Assembly: GCA_963695645.1 (NCBI GenBank)
Contig: CAVOHC010000004.1
Location: 124,001-188,000 of the forward strand
Origin: DATBGO01 sp963695645
GTDB taxonomy: Bacteria > Actinomycetota > Actinomycetes > Streptosporangiales > Streptosporangiaceae
DNA length: 64,000 nucleotides
Direction of reading: 5' to 3'
Part shown: positions 1 to 9,360 of the stretch, one piece after another
Layout of the letters: each line of letters begins with the position of its first letter
Numbering within the stretch: position 1 is the first letter of the stretch
Position numbers and translations under genes: made by a program
Notes under the pieces: generated by a model
What the model was told of the DNA's origin: nothing
Database searches by the model: none
What the model saw: only the letters and a program-made list of their open reading frames with translations

Positions 1-693
1 GCCGCGCAGCATCAGGGCCCGGCAGGTGACGTCGTCAAGCGCGGCGGGCACCCCGGCCCGTACCTGCCTGGGGCTGCGCGGCCGCCCGTCGGCCACGGGC
101 GCCGACGGCAGGGCCGGGTAGTCAGGACCCGGCCAGTGCCCGGTAAGTGCGGCGTACAGCAGCCTGCCAAGCCCGCGGGTATCGGCCAGCGCCGGGTCTT
201 CCGCGGTCGTGCCCGCAAGGGCTGCGCCGATGCCAAGCCCGACGACCTTGACGCCACCACCGGAGGTCCAGCGCAGCGACTCTGGAGTGAGGCAAAGGTG
301 AGCGAGGCCGGCGGCGTGCGCGATGGACAGCGCTCCGGCGGCTTCCGCCACGATCAGGGCACCGCGTCGCGGGTCGAGCGGGCCTGCTGTCAGCAGATCA
401 TCAAGCGTGTCTCCGACGGCCCACTCCATCACGATGTAGGCGCGGTCCCAGTCATCCTCGACGTCGAACACCTGCGCGAGCCTGGCATCGTTCAGCCGGC
501 TCGCGGCGCGCGCAGCGGTGACGACCTCCCGGATCCGCGGGAAGCCAGGGGCGAGGGTGAAAACCGTGACTGCCCGGGCAAGAATCTCATCGATTGCCTT
601 CCAGGCAGCCCAGCCGGCAGCTGCGGCGACCCGGTCCTCAAGCCGGTACCGCCCGCCTAGGCGGGTACCCGGTTCAGAGGTATACGTGCTCAT
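1..693 (-). CDS. Protein kinase-like protein (pseudokinase), 3' end outside window
   Basis: Reading the minus strand from ATG at 693 gives 231 open codons to the window edge, so the C-terminus is missing. The first about 220 residues follow the bacterial Ser/Thr kinase fold: GGRYRLE near residue 14, AWKAID in the N-lobe, a hinge-like YIVMEWAVG, and an AHAAGLAHL helix. Key catalytic elements are absent. The glycine-rich loop reads VAAAAGW, the beta-3 lysine position reads TVFTL, and the HRDLKPxN loop is replaced by LCLTPESL. It lies 222 bp downstream of murJ on the same strand. In mycobacteria a MurJ-attached pseudokinase regulates MurJ through an FHA partner, and in Streptomyces a separate kinase-like gene sits here. 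A role in controlling MurJ is inferred from that context. Confidence 0.8.
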   Translation of the reverse strand, partial: MSTYTSEPGTRLGGRYRLEDRVAAAAGWAAWKAIDEILARAVTVFTLAPGFPRIREVVTAARAASRLNDARLAQVFDVEDDWDRAYIVMEWAVGDTLDDLLTAGPLDPRRGALIVAEAAGALSIAHAAGLAHLCLTPESLRWTSGGGVKVVGLGIGAALAGTTAEDPALADTRGLGRLLYAALTGHWPGPDYPALPSAPVADGRPRSPRQVRAGVPAALDDVTCRALMLRG

Positions 694-871
694 AGGCCTT
701 GTTCAGGAGCGGGCAGCTCTCCACTCTCCCCTCCGGCCCCGTATGTCATCTACAGCGTGCGACTACACCATCATGCTGCACAACATGCTAGGCCGCGCAT
801 GCTGCCCCCGAGAGAGGCGAGCCCGCCCCAATGCAAACCGTTACCACCAAGAGATAATGCCGGCCCGCTTT

Positions 872-886
872 GCGCACGTTGTGCGC
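872..886. promoter_or_regulatory. Inverted repeat GCGCAC-GTT-GTGCGC between murJ and the pseudokinase gene
   Basis: Six-base arms with a three-base spacer lie 30 bp past the murJ stop codon, in the 222-bp gap before the pseudokinase start. It could be a small operator or part of a terminator, but no U-tract follows in either direction. No recognisable promoter hexamers were identified beside it. Confidence 0.3.
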
Positions 887-915
887 GACCGCCGGGCCGC
901 GGCGTGGTGACAGCG

Positions 916-2646
916 TCAGCGCCGGATCCGGGCGGTCAGGCTGCTGGTCAGGCCGCTGACCTCAGCGACCTGGAGGGCCTTGGCGAACAGCACGTAGAGG
1001 AGCACTGCGCCGCTGCCCGCCAGCACGACGATGATCATCGCGGCGATCGTCCCGCCGGTCACGACCGCGTTGACCATGACTGATACGGCAACGGCGAAGA
1101 TCACGGCGGGAATCGTCGCGATGTGCATCCGGATCAGGCTGCTGGCAATGGCCGGCCCGTCGAGACCGCCGATGCGCCGGCTGAGCACCCACCATGCCGC
1201 GACGGTACCGACCAGGTTCGCGAGCCCGAACCCGGCACCGAGGCCGGCGACGACCAGCCGGGCTGGCAAGATCTCCAGCGCCGCCAGGTTCGCTGCGATG
1301 TTCACTGCCATGGCGCCGACGCCAATGATGGCGGGAGTCCGGCTGTCGTGCAGCGCGTAGAAGACCCGAAGGAGCAGCTGGAAGAGCATGTAAGGGAGCA
1401 GGCCGAGGGAGAACACCGCGAAGACCTCACCCAGATAGCGGGCGTCGGCCGGCGAGGTGCTGCCATATCCGAACAGGGCTACGGCAAGGGGTGCCCCCAG
1501 AACCGCCAGAACGAAGGCCGCCGGCACCACGATGACGGAGGCGAGCCGGGCCGCCGTCGAGAAATCGCCCGACACGAGCCGGTACCTGCGCTCGGCCGCG
1601 TGCGCGCTCATCCTGGGCAGCATGGCGGTGATCACCGAGATGCCGACGATCGCATACGGCAGCTGGAACAGCTGCCAGGCGTTGCTGTAGGCCGAGATCC
1701 CGGCGCCCGCGCCCGCCTGCGAGACCCGTGAGCCAGCGGCATTGGCCACCACGGTGGTCACCAGGAATGACACCTGGGTGGTGACCACGTAGCCGAACAT
1801 CCAGCCGCCCATCCGGCCGATCTCGCCGACTTCCGACCGCCTGAAGTCGAACCTCGGGTGCCAGCGGAAACCCACGCGGCGCAGCGAGGGCACGAGCGCG
1901 GCGGTCTGCGCGACGATGCCGAGCGTGGTGCCGAGCCCGAGCAGCTGGATCTCGCCAGGCGTGATGCTGGCCGGGGTCTGGTTCAGGCCCGCTACGGCCA
2001 TGAAGGCCAGCCCGACCAGGATCACGACCACGTTGTTGACCACCGGCGTCCACATGGGCGCGCCGAACCGGCCGCGCGCGTTCAGGATCGCGCCGGCCAG
2101 CGAGCAGACACCGTAGAAGAAGATCTGCGGAATGAAGAAGTAGGCGAAGATGATCGTGAGGTGATGGGTGGCGGCATTGTTGATGTGCAGCGCGTACAGG
2201 TCGGCGAGCGGCTCTGCGGCAAGGGTCGCCACCACCGTGATCGCGCCGAGCGCCAGCACGCCGAGGGTGAATATCCGCTGGTCGTAGGCCTCGCCACGGT
2301 CGCCATCCCGCTTGGCCGCGCTCACCAGCAACGGCACCACCACGCTGGTGAGGATGCCGCCGAGCATCAGGTTGTACACCGCGTTGGGCAGCGTGTTGGC
2401 GATGTTGTAGGCGTTGCCGAGGTCGTGGGTGCCGATCGCGTAGATCAGTACGGCGGTGCGCAGGAATCCGGTGACCCGGGAGGCGATGGTGCCGACCGCC
2501 ATGATGCCGCTGGAGCGGACCAGGCTGGCGTCGTCCGCGGTCGGAGGGCTGGCCTCGGCGTCGGTGAGCGCGTCCACACGGACGTCATCCGGGACGGGAC
2601 CGACCTCAGTCGCAGTCGGCCCGGCCTGGGGTCCGGGCGTACTCAT
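916..2646 (-). CDS. murJ: Lipid II flippase MurJ (MviN family)
   Basis: This is an integral membrane protein of about 576 residues with a cytosolic N-terminal extension of about 40 residues and then some 14 hydrophobic segments, beginning with GIMAVGTIASRVTGFLRTA, a typical MurJ TM1 with conserved arginines. MurJ moves lipid II across the cytoplasmic membrane for peptidoglycan synthesis. The start chosen is ATG at 2646, because a GGAGG lies 6 nt upstream; earlier in-frame ATGs at 2670, 2664 and 2652 place that GGAGG inside the coding sequence. The start lies inside the 3' end of the upstream DUF6049 gene (41-bp overlap), so the two are probably translationally coupled. The order pcnA, DUF6049, murJ matches Rv3907c-Rv3910 of M. 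tuberculosis. Confidence 0.93.
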   Translation of the reverse strand: MSTPGPQAGPTATEVGPVPDDVRVDALTDAEASPPTADDASLVRSSGIMAVGTIASRVTGFLRTAVLIYAIGTHDLGNAYNIANTLPNAVYNLMLGGILTSVVVPLLVSAAKRDGDRGEAYDQRIFTLGVLALGAITVVATLAAEPLADLYALHINNAATHHLTIIFAYFFIPQIFFYGVCSLAGAILNARGRFGAPMWTPVVNNVVVILVGLAFMAVAGLNQTPASITPGEIQLLGLGTTLGIVAQTAALVPSLRRVGFRWHPRFDFRRSEVGEIGRMGGWMFGYVVTTQVSFLVTTVVANAAGSRVSQAGAGAGISAYSNAWQLFQLPYAIVGISVITAMLPRMSAHAAERRYRLVSGDFSTAARLASVIVVPAAFVLAVLGAPLAVALFGYGSTSPADARYLGEVFAVFSLGLLPYMLFQLLLRVFYALHDSRTPAIIGVGAMAVNIAANLAALEILPARLVVAGLGAGFGLANLVGTVAAWWVLSRRIGGLDGPAIASSLIRMHIATIPAVIFAVAVSVMVNAVVTGGTIAAMIIVVLAGSGAVLLYVLFAKALQVAEVSGLTSSLTARIRR

Positions 2647-5050
2647 CGGCATCCTCCGGGGCATCGGCATCGGCTGCGCCGCGGGTTTCGGTACGGCCAG
2701 ACTCGACGTTATCGGCTTTTCGCGGCTGGCCGGCCTGCTCAGGTGACGCGGCGTGTTGGCGTGGCGAGGCGGCCTGCTCGCGTGGCGAGGCGCCCTCGCG
2801 CGCTGGGCTGGCCTGGGCTTCCCTTGCGGTGCGCCCGCGCCGGATGGCCCGGGTCGCAGAGGTGAGCATGAACACTCCGAGGGCGGCAGCGATGATCACC
2901 AGCGCCAGGGTGCCATAGTGGGTCGCCTGCACGGTCATGGTCACCGGCCGGCCGGGCAGCGGTACGCCGCCCGGCGTGCGCAGGCTCAGGTGCAGCGTGG
3001 TCGAGCCGATGGCAGCCGAGCTCACCGCGAGCTTGATCGTCACCACCGTGTCGGCCGCTACTCGCAGGACGCCAGGCGCATCCCGGACTGACAGCCTCCC
3101 GTCACGCGGCACGCTCACCTGCAGCCGCACGAGTACCGGGTAACGCAGCCGGTTGGAGATGGACACCGGCACCGAGCCTTTGAGACCGCCAAGCGTGACC
3201 CGGCCCGGAGTGACCAGCGTCAGCGCGCTGTCCTGATCAGATAGATACGACGAGATCGCGTCGATCAGCTCGTCGCCTGTCCGGCTCGCCGCGCCGTGGC
3301 CTCGCCATGCGGCGGATTCGGCACTGGCAAGCGCGGCGTCCAGGGTGGGATCTGGCCGTACCAGGATGCTCTGCAGAAGCTGAATGCTCTGGCCCAGCTG
3401 GCGTACCCGGCGCAGAAAGCCTGGCCTGAGCCCGGACCTGATCGCCGATGCGGGCACCGCAAGCCGGTGGCTGACCTGGCCAGGCGCGGAGTTGGCAGCC
3501 GCCAGCTGGGCGATGCCGACCGGATGTAGCCAGGGCGCGCCGGCCGTCTCGGCAAGCAGCTCCATGGCCAGGCTGGCTGGCGGATCCCAGCGGCTTGGCG
3601 GGGCAATGACAATCGACCGGGCGAGGCTGGGCGCCTCGGCGGCGATCATCGCGGTTTCGGCGAGGTAATACTGCCTGACGGCGAGGGCGGCCCCTGGGGA
3701 GGCCGGCGCGGAACCGGCAGATCCGAGGATCGTCGTCATCGTGTGGTCGCTCAGCAAGACGTGCAGGTCGGGACCTTCCCCGTCCGGCGTGGTCGTCTGC
3801 GCGCTCGGGGTCGGGGGCCAGCTGCCCAGCGGCAGCATGGTCGGGCTGTCCAGGATCACCGAGCTGATCCCGTCGACGCCCGCGAGGCTCTGCAGGGTCG
3901 TGTAGTCGGCGATTCCGCTGGGCGGCCAGGACATGCCATTCAGCAGATCGGAGTCATCTTTCGGTGCTGCCCGTCCGGGCCGGAAATCGCGGCCCAGTAT
4001 CTGTCCGGCCACCGACCTGCCGTCGGTGAACGCCCTGGTCAGATCACTATTCAGGCCGCGGTGGACCAGCGCGACGGCATCCACGTCGGCGTACGGGAGA
4101 ACGAATACCGGCTGCCCGGACGTCGCCGACTTAAGCCTGGCCAGCCAGCTACTCGCCACCGGGCTGGCCGGCTTGGTCGCGCCGGTGCACTGGCCGTTCA
4201 CGCTGACCAGGTACTGACTGGTCATGGTCTGCGCATTGGCCAGCAATGCCGGATCGACCGCCCAGGTCAGGTGCGCCTTCGCGGCGTAGGCCGCGCCGGC
4301 TGCCAGCAGCCCGGACAGCCTGCCGCCGCTGGCCAGGCTGCTGGCCAGGCCGTTGTTGACCAGACCGCCAGGACAGGCGGCCTGACGCGGCTGGTCCACG
4401 AGCGGCCAGACCCAGGCGATCGGCAGCGGGTCCAGAGTCCCCTTGCCCGGCCAGTACGGCAGGAACGTGCGGCTGGCGTCCAGCGTGGCCCCGATGGAAC
4501 TCAGCGCCTCGGCTTCCAGCGGGTAAACGCCAAAGCTGGTTATCCGGATCCGCCTGACCGGCAGCCGGATCGACCAGCTTGCAGTGGCCCCGGGCGCTAG
4601 CGGGTGCCGGATGGGCGCGGCGGCCCCTGGCACCCCCGCGGTCGGGACGCTGGAGCCGCCCGCCGCGTAGGCCTGCAAGGCGTCCCGGCTGGGAAAGGCC
4701 TGATCGGCGGAACTGAGCTGGATCAACAGGCCCCGGACCGGGACCGCGGAGGCGTTCGTCACCGTTCCGCGGACGGTGACGGTCTGGCCAGGCGACGCGT
4801 AGCCGGGGCTCACCGAGCTGATCACCACGGAGACTGGCGGCGTTCCGACAGGCTGCGCCCCCGTCGCTGAGCTGGCCGCGGTCGCTGAGCTGGCCGCGGT
4901 CGCTGTGCTGGCCGCGGCGGCAGGCGGGGCGAGGGCCGCCAGCGGGATCGCCGCCGAAAGACAGCCCGCGGCGCACGCCGCCAGGGCGGCGCGGGCCAGC
5001 CGCACCGGTGCGCGGCTCCGGCGGCGGCTGGCACGGTGCGGCGGCGGCAT
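2606..5050 (-). CDS. DUF6049 family secreted, membrane-anchored protein
   Basis: The protein has 814 residues. An Arg-rich N-terminus precedes a signal peptide (LAACAAGC to APPAAA, about residues 23-47). Next come a short Ala/Ser/Thr repeat, an immunoglobulin-like section (about 70-190) and a long extracytoplasmic region, and then one C-terminal transmembrane helix (GTLALVIIAAALGVFML) followed by a basic, Gln/Ala-rich cytoplasmic tail. This layout and the position between pcnA and murJ match the uncharacterised DUF6049 family (Rv3909-like). A cell-envelope role is inferred from the murJ overlap. The start ATG at 5050 has no obvious Shine-Dalgarno sequence. The gene is divergent from pcnA, sharing an upstream region of about 150 bp. 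Confidence 0.88.
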   Translation of the reverse strand: MPPPHRASRRRSRAPVRLARAALAACAAGCLSAAIPLAALAPPAAAASTATAASSATAASSATGAQPVGTPPVSVVISSVSPGYASPGQTVTVRGTVTNASAVPVRGLLIQLSSADQAFPSRDALQAYAAGGSSVPTAGVPGAAAPIRHPLAPGATASWSIRLPVRRIRITSFGVYPLEAEALSSIGATLDASRTFLPYWPGKGTLDPLPIAWVWPLVDQPRQAACPGGLVNNGLASSLASGGRLSGLLAAGAAYAAKAHLTWAVDPALLANAQTMTSQYLVSVNGQCTGATKPASPVASSWLARLKSATSGQPVFVLPYADVDAVALVHRGLNSDLTRAFTDGRSVAGQILGRDFRPGRAAPKDDSDLLNGMSWPPSGIADYTTLQSLAGVDGISSVILDSPTMLPLGSWPPTPSAQTTTPDGEGPDLHVLLSDHTMTTILGSAGSAPASPGAALAVRQYYLAETAMIAAEAPSLARSIVIAPPSRWDPPASLAMELLAETAGAPWLHPVGIAQLAAANSAPGQVSHRLAVPASAIRSGLRPGFLRRVRQLGQSIQLLQSILVRPDPTLDAALASAESAAWRGHGAASRTGDELIDAISSYLSDQDSALTLVTPGRVTLGGLKGSVPVSISNRLRYPVLVRLQVSVPRDGRLSVRDAPGVLRVAADTVVTIKLAVSSAAIGSTTLHLSLRTPGGVPLPGRPVTMTVQATHYGTLALVIIAAALGVFMLTSATRAIRRGRTAREAQASPAREGASPREQAASPRQHAASPEQAGQPRKADNVESGRTETRGAADADAPEDADEYARTPGRADCD

Positions 5051-5202
5051 GGCGGAAATGCTATTGCCGCCGGCCGGCGGCGGTGGCCCAGCTGGCCAGG
5101 GCGGGGCCCGGCGGCCGGACCCCGCAGTGCCTGAGAGTGTCCTGCATCGGCTCCCTCCGGGCTACCCGGGTTTCCCAAGCTTACGTGCAGCACCTACCCT
5201 CA

Positions 5203-6711
5203 ATGCCCGTGCCGGATTCAACGCCGCTCAACCCGCGGCAGCAAACGGCCGCGGCTACTCTGCTCGCTGTGGCTTCACCGCTCGCCGACGAGCTTGGCGA
5301 GATTTTTGCCAAGCATGGTCATGAGCTCGCGCTCGTTGGCGGCTCGGTCAGGGACGCCTTCCTTGGCCGCCGCTCAGGTGACATCGACCTTGCGACCGAC
5401 GCACCGCCCCGGCGCATCATCGAGATCACCGAGGGCTGGCCGGACCAGCTGTGGACCATCGGCATCGACTTCGGCACCGTCGGGATGCGCAAGGGCAGCG
5501 CGATCTTCGAGATCACGACTTACCGGAGCGAGCGGTACGCGCGCAAGTCACGCAAGCCAGAGGTCAGCTACGGGACGTCGCTGGAGGATGACCTGTCACG
5601 CCGCGATTTCACGGTGAACGCGATGGCCGCGCGGCTGCCCGGATACGGGCTCGTCGATCCGTTCGGCGGCCTGCCTGACCTGAAGAACAAGGTCCTGCGT
5701 ACGCCTGGCAGGCCGGAGGACTCGCTCAACGATGACCCGCTGCGGATCCTGCGCGCCGCCAGGTTCACCGCTCAGCTTGGCTTCGCCGTCACTCCCGAGC
5801 TGAGCGCGGCCATGACCCGACTGGCCCCGAAACTGGCCGCGTCCCAGAAGATCGTGTCAGCTGAGCGGATCTCGGCAGAGCTGGCCAAGCTCATGCTGGC
5901 GCCTGCCCCTCAGGGGCCGTCCCGTGGCATCGCCTTGCTGGTGGACACCCGCGTCGCCGAGCAGATCCTTCCCGAGGTTCCCAAGCTGCGCCTGGAGCGG
6001 GACGAGCATTTCAGGCACAAGGACGTCTACCAGCATTCGCTGACCGTCCTCGAGCAAGCCATCGCCCTGGAACCACGCTATGACCTGCAGCCCGACCTGG
6101 TCCTCCGGCTTGCCGCGCTCCTGCATGACATAGGCAAGCCGCAGACGCGCTCCAGGCTGCCTGGCGGCCGGGTTGCGTTCCATCATCACGAGGTCGTCGG
6201 AGCCAAGCTGGCCGCCAAGCGGCTGTCGGCAATGCGCTTCCCGGCAGAAGTCGTGGCTGACGTGTCGCGTCTCGTCGAGTTGCACCTGAGGTTCCATGGC
6301 TTCGGCACCGGCGAATGGACGGATTCAGCTGTCCGCCGCTACGTCCGGGACGCAGGCCCGCTGCTGACCCGGCTGCACGCCCTGACCAGGGCCGACTGCA
6401 CCACCAGAAATCAGGCTAAGGCGCAGCGGCTGGCCCGGTCCTACGACAGCCTTGAAGACCGGATCGCCGCGCTGGCCGAGCGCGAGGAGCTGGCCAGCAT
6501 CAGGGCGGACCTGGACGGTCACGAGATCATGCGCATCCTCGGCATCAGCCCTGGGCCGCAGGTCGGCAAGGCCTACGCATACCTGCTGGAACTGCGCCTC
6601 GAGCACGGCCCGCTCGGCACCGAGCGGGCCACTCAGGAGCTGCTGGCCTGGGCCGCAGCCGATGGGCTCGGCGGCCCCGCGGCACCGCCGAAACCGCCGC
6701 CGGCCGGCTGA
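5203..6711 (+). CDS. pcnA: CCA tRNA nucleotidyltransferase (with HD domain)
   Basis: This enzyme adds or repairs the 3'-CCA end of tRNAs. The nucleotidyltransferase head shows GGSVRDAFLG and the metal-binding DIDLATD, followed by RRDFTVNAMA, the class II signature. A C-terminal HD phosphohydrolase domain carries HKDVYQHSL and LLHDIGKPQTR. With ATG at 5203 (MPVPDSTPLN) the protein is 502 residues, typical of actinobacterial homologues; the frame is open further upstream but that segment is low-complexity. Its last 79 bp overlap, tail to tail, with the 3' end of the MFS transporter gene. It is divergent from the DUF6049-murJ operon, the conserved actinobacterial arrangement. Confidence 0.95.
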   Translation: MPVPDSTPLNPRQQTAAATLLAVASPLADELGEIFAKHGHELALVGGSVRDAFLGRRSGDIDLATDAPPRRIIEITEGWPDQLWTIGIDFGTVGMRKGSAIFEITTYRSERYARKSRKPEVSYGTSLEDDLSRRDFTVNAMAARLPGYGLVDPFGGLPDLKNKVLRTPGRPEDSLNDDPLRILRAARFTAQLGFAVTPELSAAMTRLAPKLAASQKIVSAERISAELAKLMLAPAPQGPSRGIALLVDTRVAEQILPEVPKLRLERDEHFRHKDVYQHSLTVLEQAIALEPRYDLQPDLVLRLAALLHDIGKPQTRSRLPGGRVAFHHHEVVGAKLAAKRLSAMRFPAEVVADVSRLVELHLRFHGFGTGEWTDSAVRRYVRDAGPLLTRLHALTRADCTTRNQAKAQRLARSYDSLEDRIAALAEREELASIRADLDGHEIMRILGISPGPQVGKAYAYLLELRLEHGPLGTERATQELLAWAAADGLGGPAAPPKPPPAG

Positions 6712-8057
6712 CGGCTGACGATCCGGTAGCCGATCGCGGTGCACAGGTAACCCGCGGCAACGACGACCAGCAGCGGATACGATTTCCCGGTCACCGGCAT
6801 GAACGCCGCGCCGATGGCGGCGCCGGCCACGAAGGTAACATTGACCGTCACGTCGTAAAATGCGAAGACGCGCCCGCGGTAGGCATCGTCCACCGCTTCC
6901 TGGATGATCGTAGTCGAGCAGATGGCCACTCCCTGGGACACCAGATTCAGCCCGAAGCCGATGATCAGGAATGGGAGCGGGCTGAACGTCACGCCAAGCG
7001 GGCCGGACACGAGCGCGGCCGCCGCGAGCAGGACCGCGATCCAGGCCGGCTTGCCAAGCCGCCTGGTCGCTGCCGGGGTTATCAGCGCGGCGGACGCGTA
7101 GCCGACCGCAGAGGCGCCCACGAGCAGTGAATAGCTGCCCAGCGCGGCGTTCGCCCCGGCCATCCGGTAGAAGTAGTTCCGGTACAGCAGGATCGACATC
7201 AGGAACAAGATCCCGTACAGCAGCCTGTTGCCTCCAGTGGCACCGAGCGCGGCCGCCGGGCCCCGGTGGTGCCACAGGTAGCGCGCCCCAGCGGCCAGGC
7301 CGGCCGCCACCGCAGCAAGTTCCGCGACCACCCGGCCGGGCAGCGGCTCGTCCTGGTCGCGGTTCGGGCCGAGCAGATCGCGGCGCATGGTGGCGGCTAC
7401 CAGGCCCGCTATCAGGTAGCAGCAGCCGGCAGCCAGCAAGGTGACGGCAGAGCCGCCCTGGCCGCCGCCAGTCACCAGGTGTACGCCAAGGGCCGCGAGG
7501 CCGCCGACCGAGGCCATGATCCCCCCCGCGGTCGGTGCCACGGAGTTCGCCATCACCAGCTTGTCGCCGGCCACCACGTGCGGCAGTGCGGCCGACAGCG
7601 AGGACAGGAAGAACCTGTTGACGCCCAGCGTCGCGAGGACGCCGGCATACAGCGGGGCACCGAGGCTGCCCGAGGCCACCAGCGACGCGGTCAACGCCAC
7701 GAATGCAGTGCGGATGACGGCCGACCACACCAGTATCTGACGCCGCGACCAGCGATCGATGAACACGCCGGCGAACGGGCCGATCAGCGAATAAGGGAGG
7801 TAGAGCACCGCGAACGCGCCGGCGGCCGAGGCCGGGTTCGGGAACCTCGTTGCGTTGAAGAAGACATAACTGCCGAGGCCGGCGGTGAATACGCCATCGC
7901 CAGTCTGCGAGATCAGCCTGGTCGCGAACAGCCGCCTGAAGTCCTGCACGGCCAAGACGACGCGCAGATCGCAGACAAAGGACGACCGGGTCGTCCACCG
8001 CCTCAGCTTGCTCGTCGTGGCCGCCAGCCCGGTGTGGCGATCTGGCTGGGAGGACAC
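6633..8057 (-). CDS. MFS transporter
   Basis: The 474-residue polytopic membrane protein has about 12 hydrophobic helices, an N-terminal cytosolic segment of about 35 residues, and the MFS loop signature GVFIDRWSRRQIL between TM2 and TM3. The family exports drugs or small molecules by proton antiport, but the substrate cannot be told from sequence. The start is GTG at 8057. The 3' end overlaps pcnA by 79 bp in convergent orientation, which is compact but plausible because both proteins keep family-like tails. Immediately upstream lies a five-copy 24-bp tandem repeat (8101-8220). Confidence 0.88.
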   Translation of the reverse strand: MSSQPDRHTGLAATTSKLRRWTTRSSFVCDLRVVLAVQDFRRLFATRLISQTGDGVFTAGLGSYVFFNATRFPNPASAAGAFAVLYLPYSLIGPFAGVFIDRWSRRQILVWSAVIRTAFVALTASLVASGSLGAPLYAGVLATLGVNRFFLSSLSAALPHVVAGDKLVMANSVAPTAGGIMASVGGLAALGVHLVTGGGQGGSAVTLLAAGCCYLIAGLVAATMRRDLLGPNRDQDEPLPGRVVAELAAVAAGLAAGARYLWHHRGPAAALGATGGNRLLYGILFLMSILLYRNYFYRMAGANAALGSYSLLVGASAVGYASAALITPAATRRLGKPAWIAVLLAAAALVSGPLGVTFSPLPFLIIGFGLNLVSQGVAICSTTIIQEAVDDAYRGRVFAFYDVTVNVTFVAGAAIGAAFMPVTGKSYPLLVVVAAGYLCTAIGYRIVSRQPAGGGFGGAAGPPSPSAAAQASSS

Positions 8058-8100
8058 GTGATCAGCCTACGGCGGCGGGCGCTCGGTCAGGCCCCGGCCG

Positions 8101-8220
8101 GGCACTGAGCCGGGCCGTCAGCCGGGCACTGAGCCGGGCCGTCAGCCGGGCACTGAGCCGGGCCGTCAGCCGGGCACTGAGCCGGGCCGTCAGCCGGGCA
8201 CTGAGCCGGGCCGTCAGCCG
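8101..8220. repeat. Tandem repeat, five exact 24-bp units
   Basis: Five consecutive identical units beginning GGCACTGAGCC run without spacers, preceded by a partial copy. They occupy nearly the whole 173-bp gap between the ino1 stop codon and the MFS start. Each unit contains CTGA and TCAG, which can form only a short imperfect stem. It is a minisatellite, probably variable in copy number, placed where it could affect ino1 termination or the MFS promoter. Confidence 0.95.
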
Positions 8221-8230
8221 GTGTCGTCAA

Positions 8231-9310
8231 TCAGCGGTCGACTTCGCCGCGGATGAACTTGTCGACCGCATCGCGCGCCTGGTCGTCGCTGTACTGCACC
8301 GGCGGTGACTTCATGAAGTACGCGGCTGCCGAGAGGATCGGGCCACCGATGCCGCGGTCCTTGGCGATCTTGGCGGCCCGGACCGCGTCGATGATCACGC
8401 CGGCCGAGTTCGGCGAGTCCCAGACCTCGAGCTTGTACTCCAGGCTCAGCGGGACGTCACCGAATGCCCGGCCCTCGAGCCGCACGTAAGCCCATTTCCT
8501 GTCGTCCAGCCAGGGCACATGGTCGGAGGGGCCGATGTGCACGGCCGCCTTCTCCATCTCGTGCGGTATCTGCGAGGTCACCGACTGGGTCTTGGAGACC
8601 TTCTTCGACTGCAGCCGCTTGCGCTCCAGCATGTTCATGAAGTCCATGTTGCCGCCGAAGTTGAGCTGGTACGTGCGCAGCAACTCGACTCCGCGGTCCT
8701 CGAAGAGCTTGGCCAGCACGCGGTGCGTGATAGTCGCACCCACCTGCGACTTGATGTCGTCGCCTATGACCGGCACGCCCGCGTCGGTGAACTTGCGTGC
8801 CCATTGCGGGTCGGACGCGATGAATACGGGCAGCGCGTTGACGAACGCAACGCCCGCATCGAGTGCGCACTGCGCGTAATGCCTGTCGGCCTGCTCCGAG
8901 CCCACCGGCAGGTAGGAAACCAGCACGTCGGCGCCGCTGTCGCGGAGCGCCGCCGTCACGTCGACAGGCTGCTCATCGGATTCGGTGATGATCTGCAAGT
9001 AGTACTCGCCGAGTCCGTCAAGGGTGGGACCCCGCTGCACCGTGACGCCGGTGGGCGGCACGTCACAGATCTTGATGGTGTTGTTCTCGCTCGCGACGAT
9101 CGCCTCGGCGATGTCGCGGCCCACCTTCTTGGCATCGACGTCGAACGCCGCAACGAACTCAAGGTCACGAACGTGATACGGGCCGAACTGGACGTGCATG
9201 AGGCCGGGCACCCGGCTGCCGGGCTCCGCGTCCTTGTAATACTCCACGCCCTGGACGAGGGAACTAGCGCAGTTCCCGACGCCGACGATGGCTACCCGTA
9301 CCGCACTCAT
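8231..9310 (-). CDS. ino1: Myo-inositol-1-phosphate synthase
   Basis: This NAD-dependent enzyme turns glucose-6-phosphate into inositol-3-phosphate (1L numbering), the source of inositol for phosphatidylinositol and mycothiol in actinobacteria. The 359-residue product has the dinucleotide-binding VAIVGVGNCASSL at the N-terminus, the family segment SYLPVGSEQADRHYA, and the catalytic-domain GDDIKSQVGATITHR and NFGGNMDFMNML motifs. ATG at 9310 is preferred because an AAAGGAG sequence lies 8 nt upstream; a second ATG 6 nt before it is too close to that site. The gene follows the PadR regulator gene by 50 bp on the same strand, the Rv0047c-Rv0046c arrangement, so the two are probably co-transcribed. 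Confidence 0.95.
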   Translation of the reverse strand: MSAVRVAIVGVGNCASSLVQGVEYYKDAEPGSRVPGLMHVQFGPYHVRDLEFVAAFDVDAKKVGRDIAEAIVASENNTIKICDVPPTGVTVQRGPTLDGLGEYYLQIITESDEQPVDVTAALRDSGADVLVSYLPVGSEQADRHYAQCALDAGVAFVNALPVFIASDPQWARKFTDAGVPVIGDDIKSQVGATITHRVLAKLFEDRGVELLRTYQLNFGGNMDFMNMLERKRLQSKKVSKTQSVTSQIPHEMEKAAVHIGPSDHVPWLDDRKWAYVRLEGRAFGDVPLSLEYKLEVWDSPNSAGVIIDAVRAAKIAKDRGIGGPILSAAAYFMKSPPVQYSDDQARDAVDKFIRGEVDR

Positions 9311-9360
9311 GAGCATTGCTCCTTTTAACTGTGTCCTGCCGCCAGCGACAGCACCGGCCA

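Noticed and set aside
6325..7998. Minus-strand 557-residue frame over the MFS and pcnA genes
   Set aside because: It is out of frame with the MFS gene on the same strand and continues through the antisense of pcnA; no hydrophobic pattern or family match.
8101..8220. CRISPR-like array
   Set aside because: The 24-bp units are directly abutting with no spacers, so it is a tandem repeat. No cas genes are present in the window.
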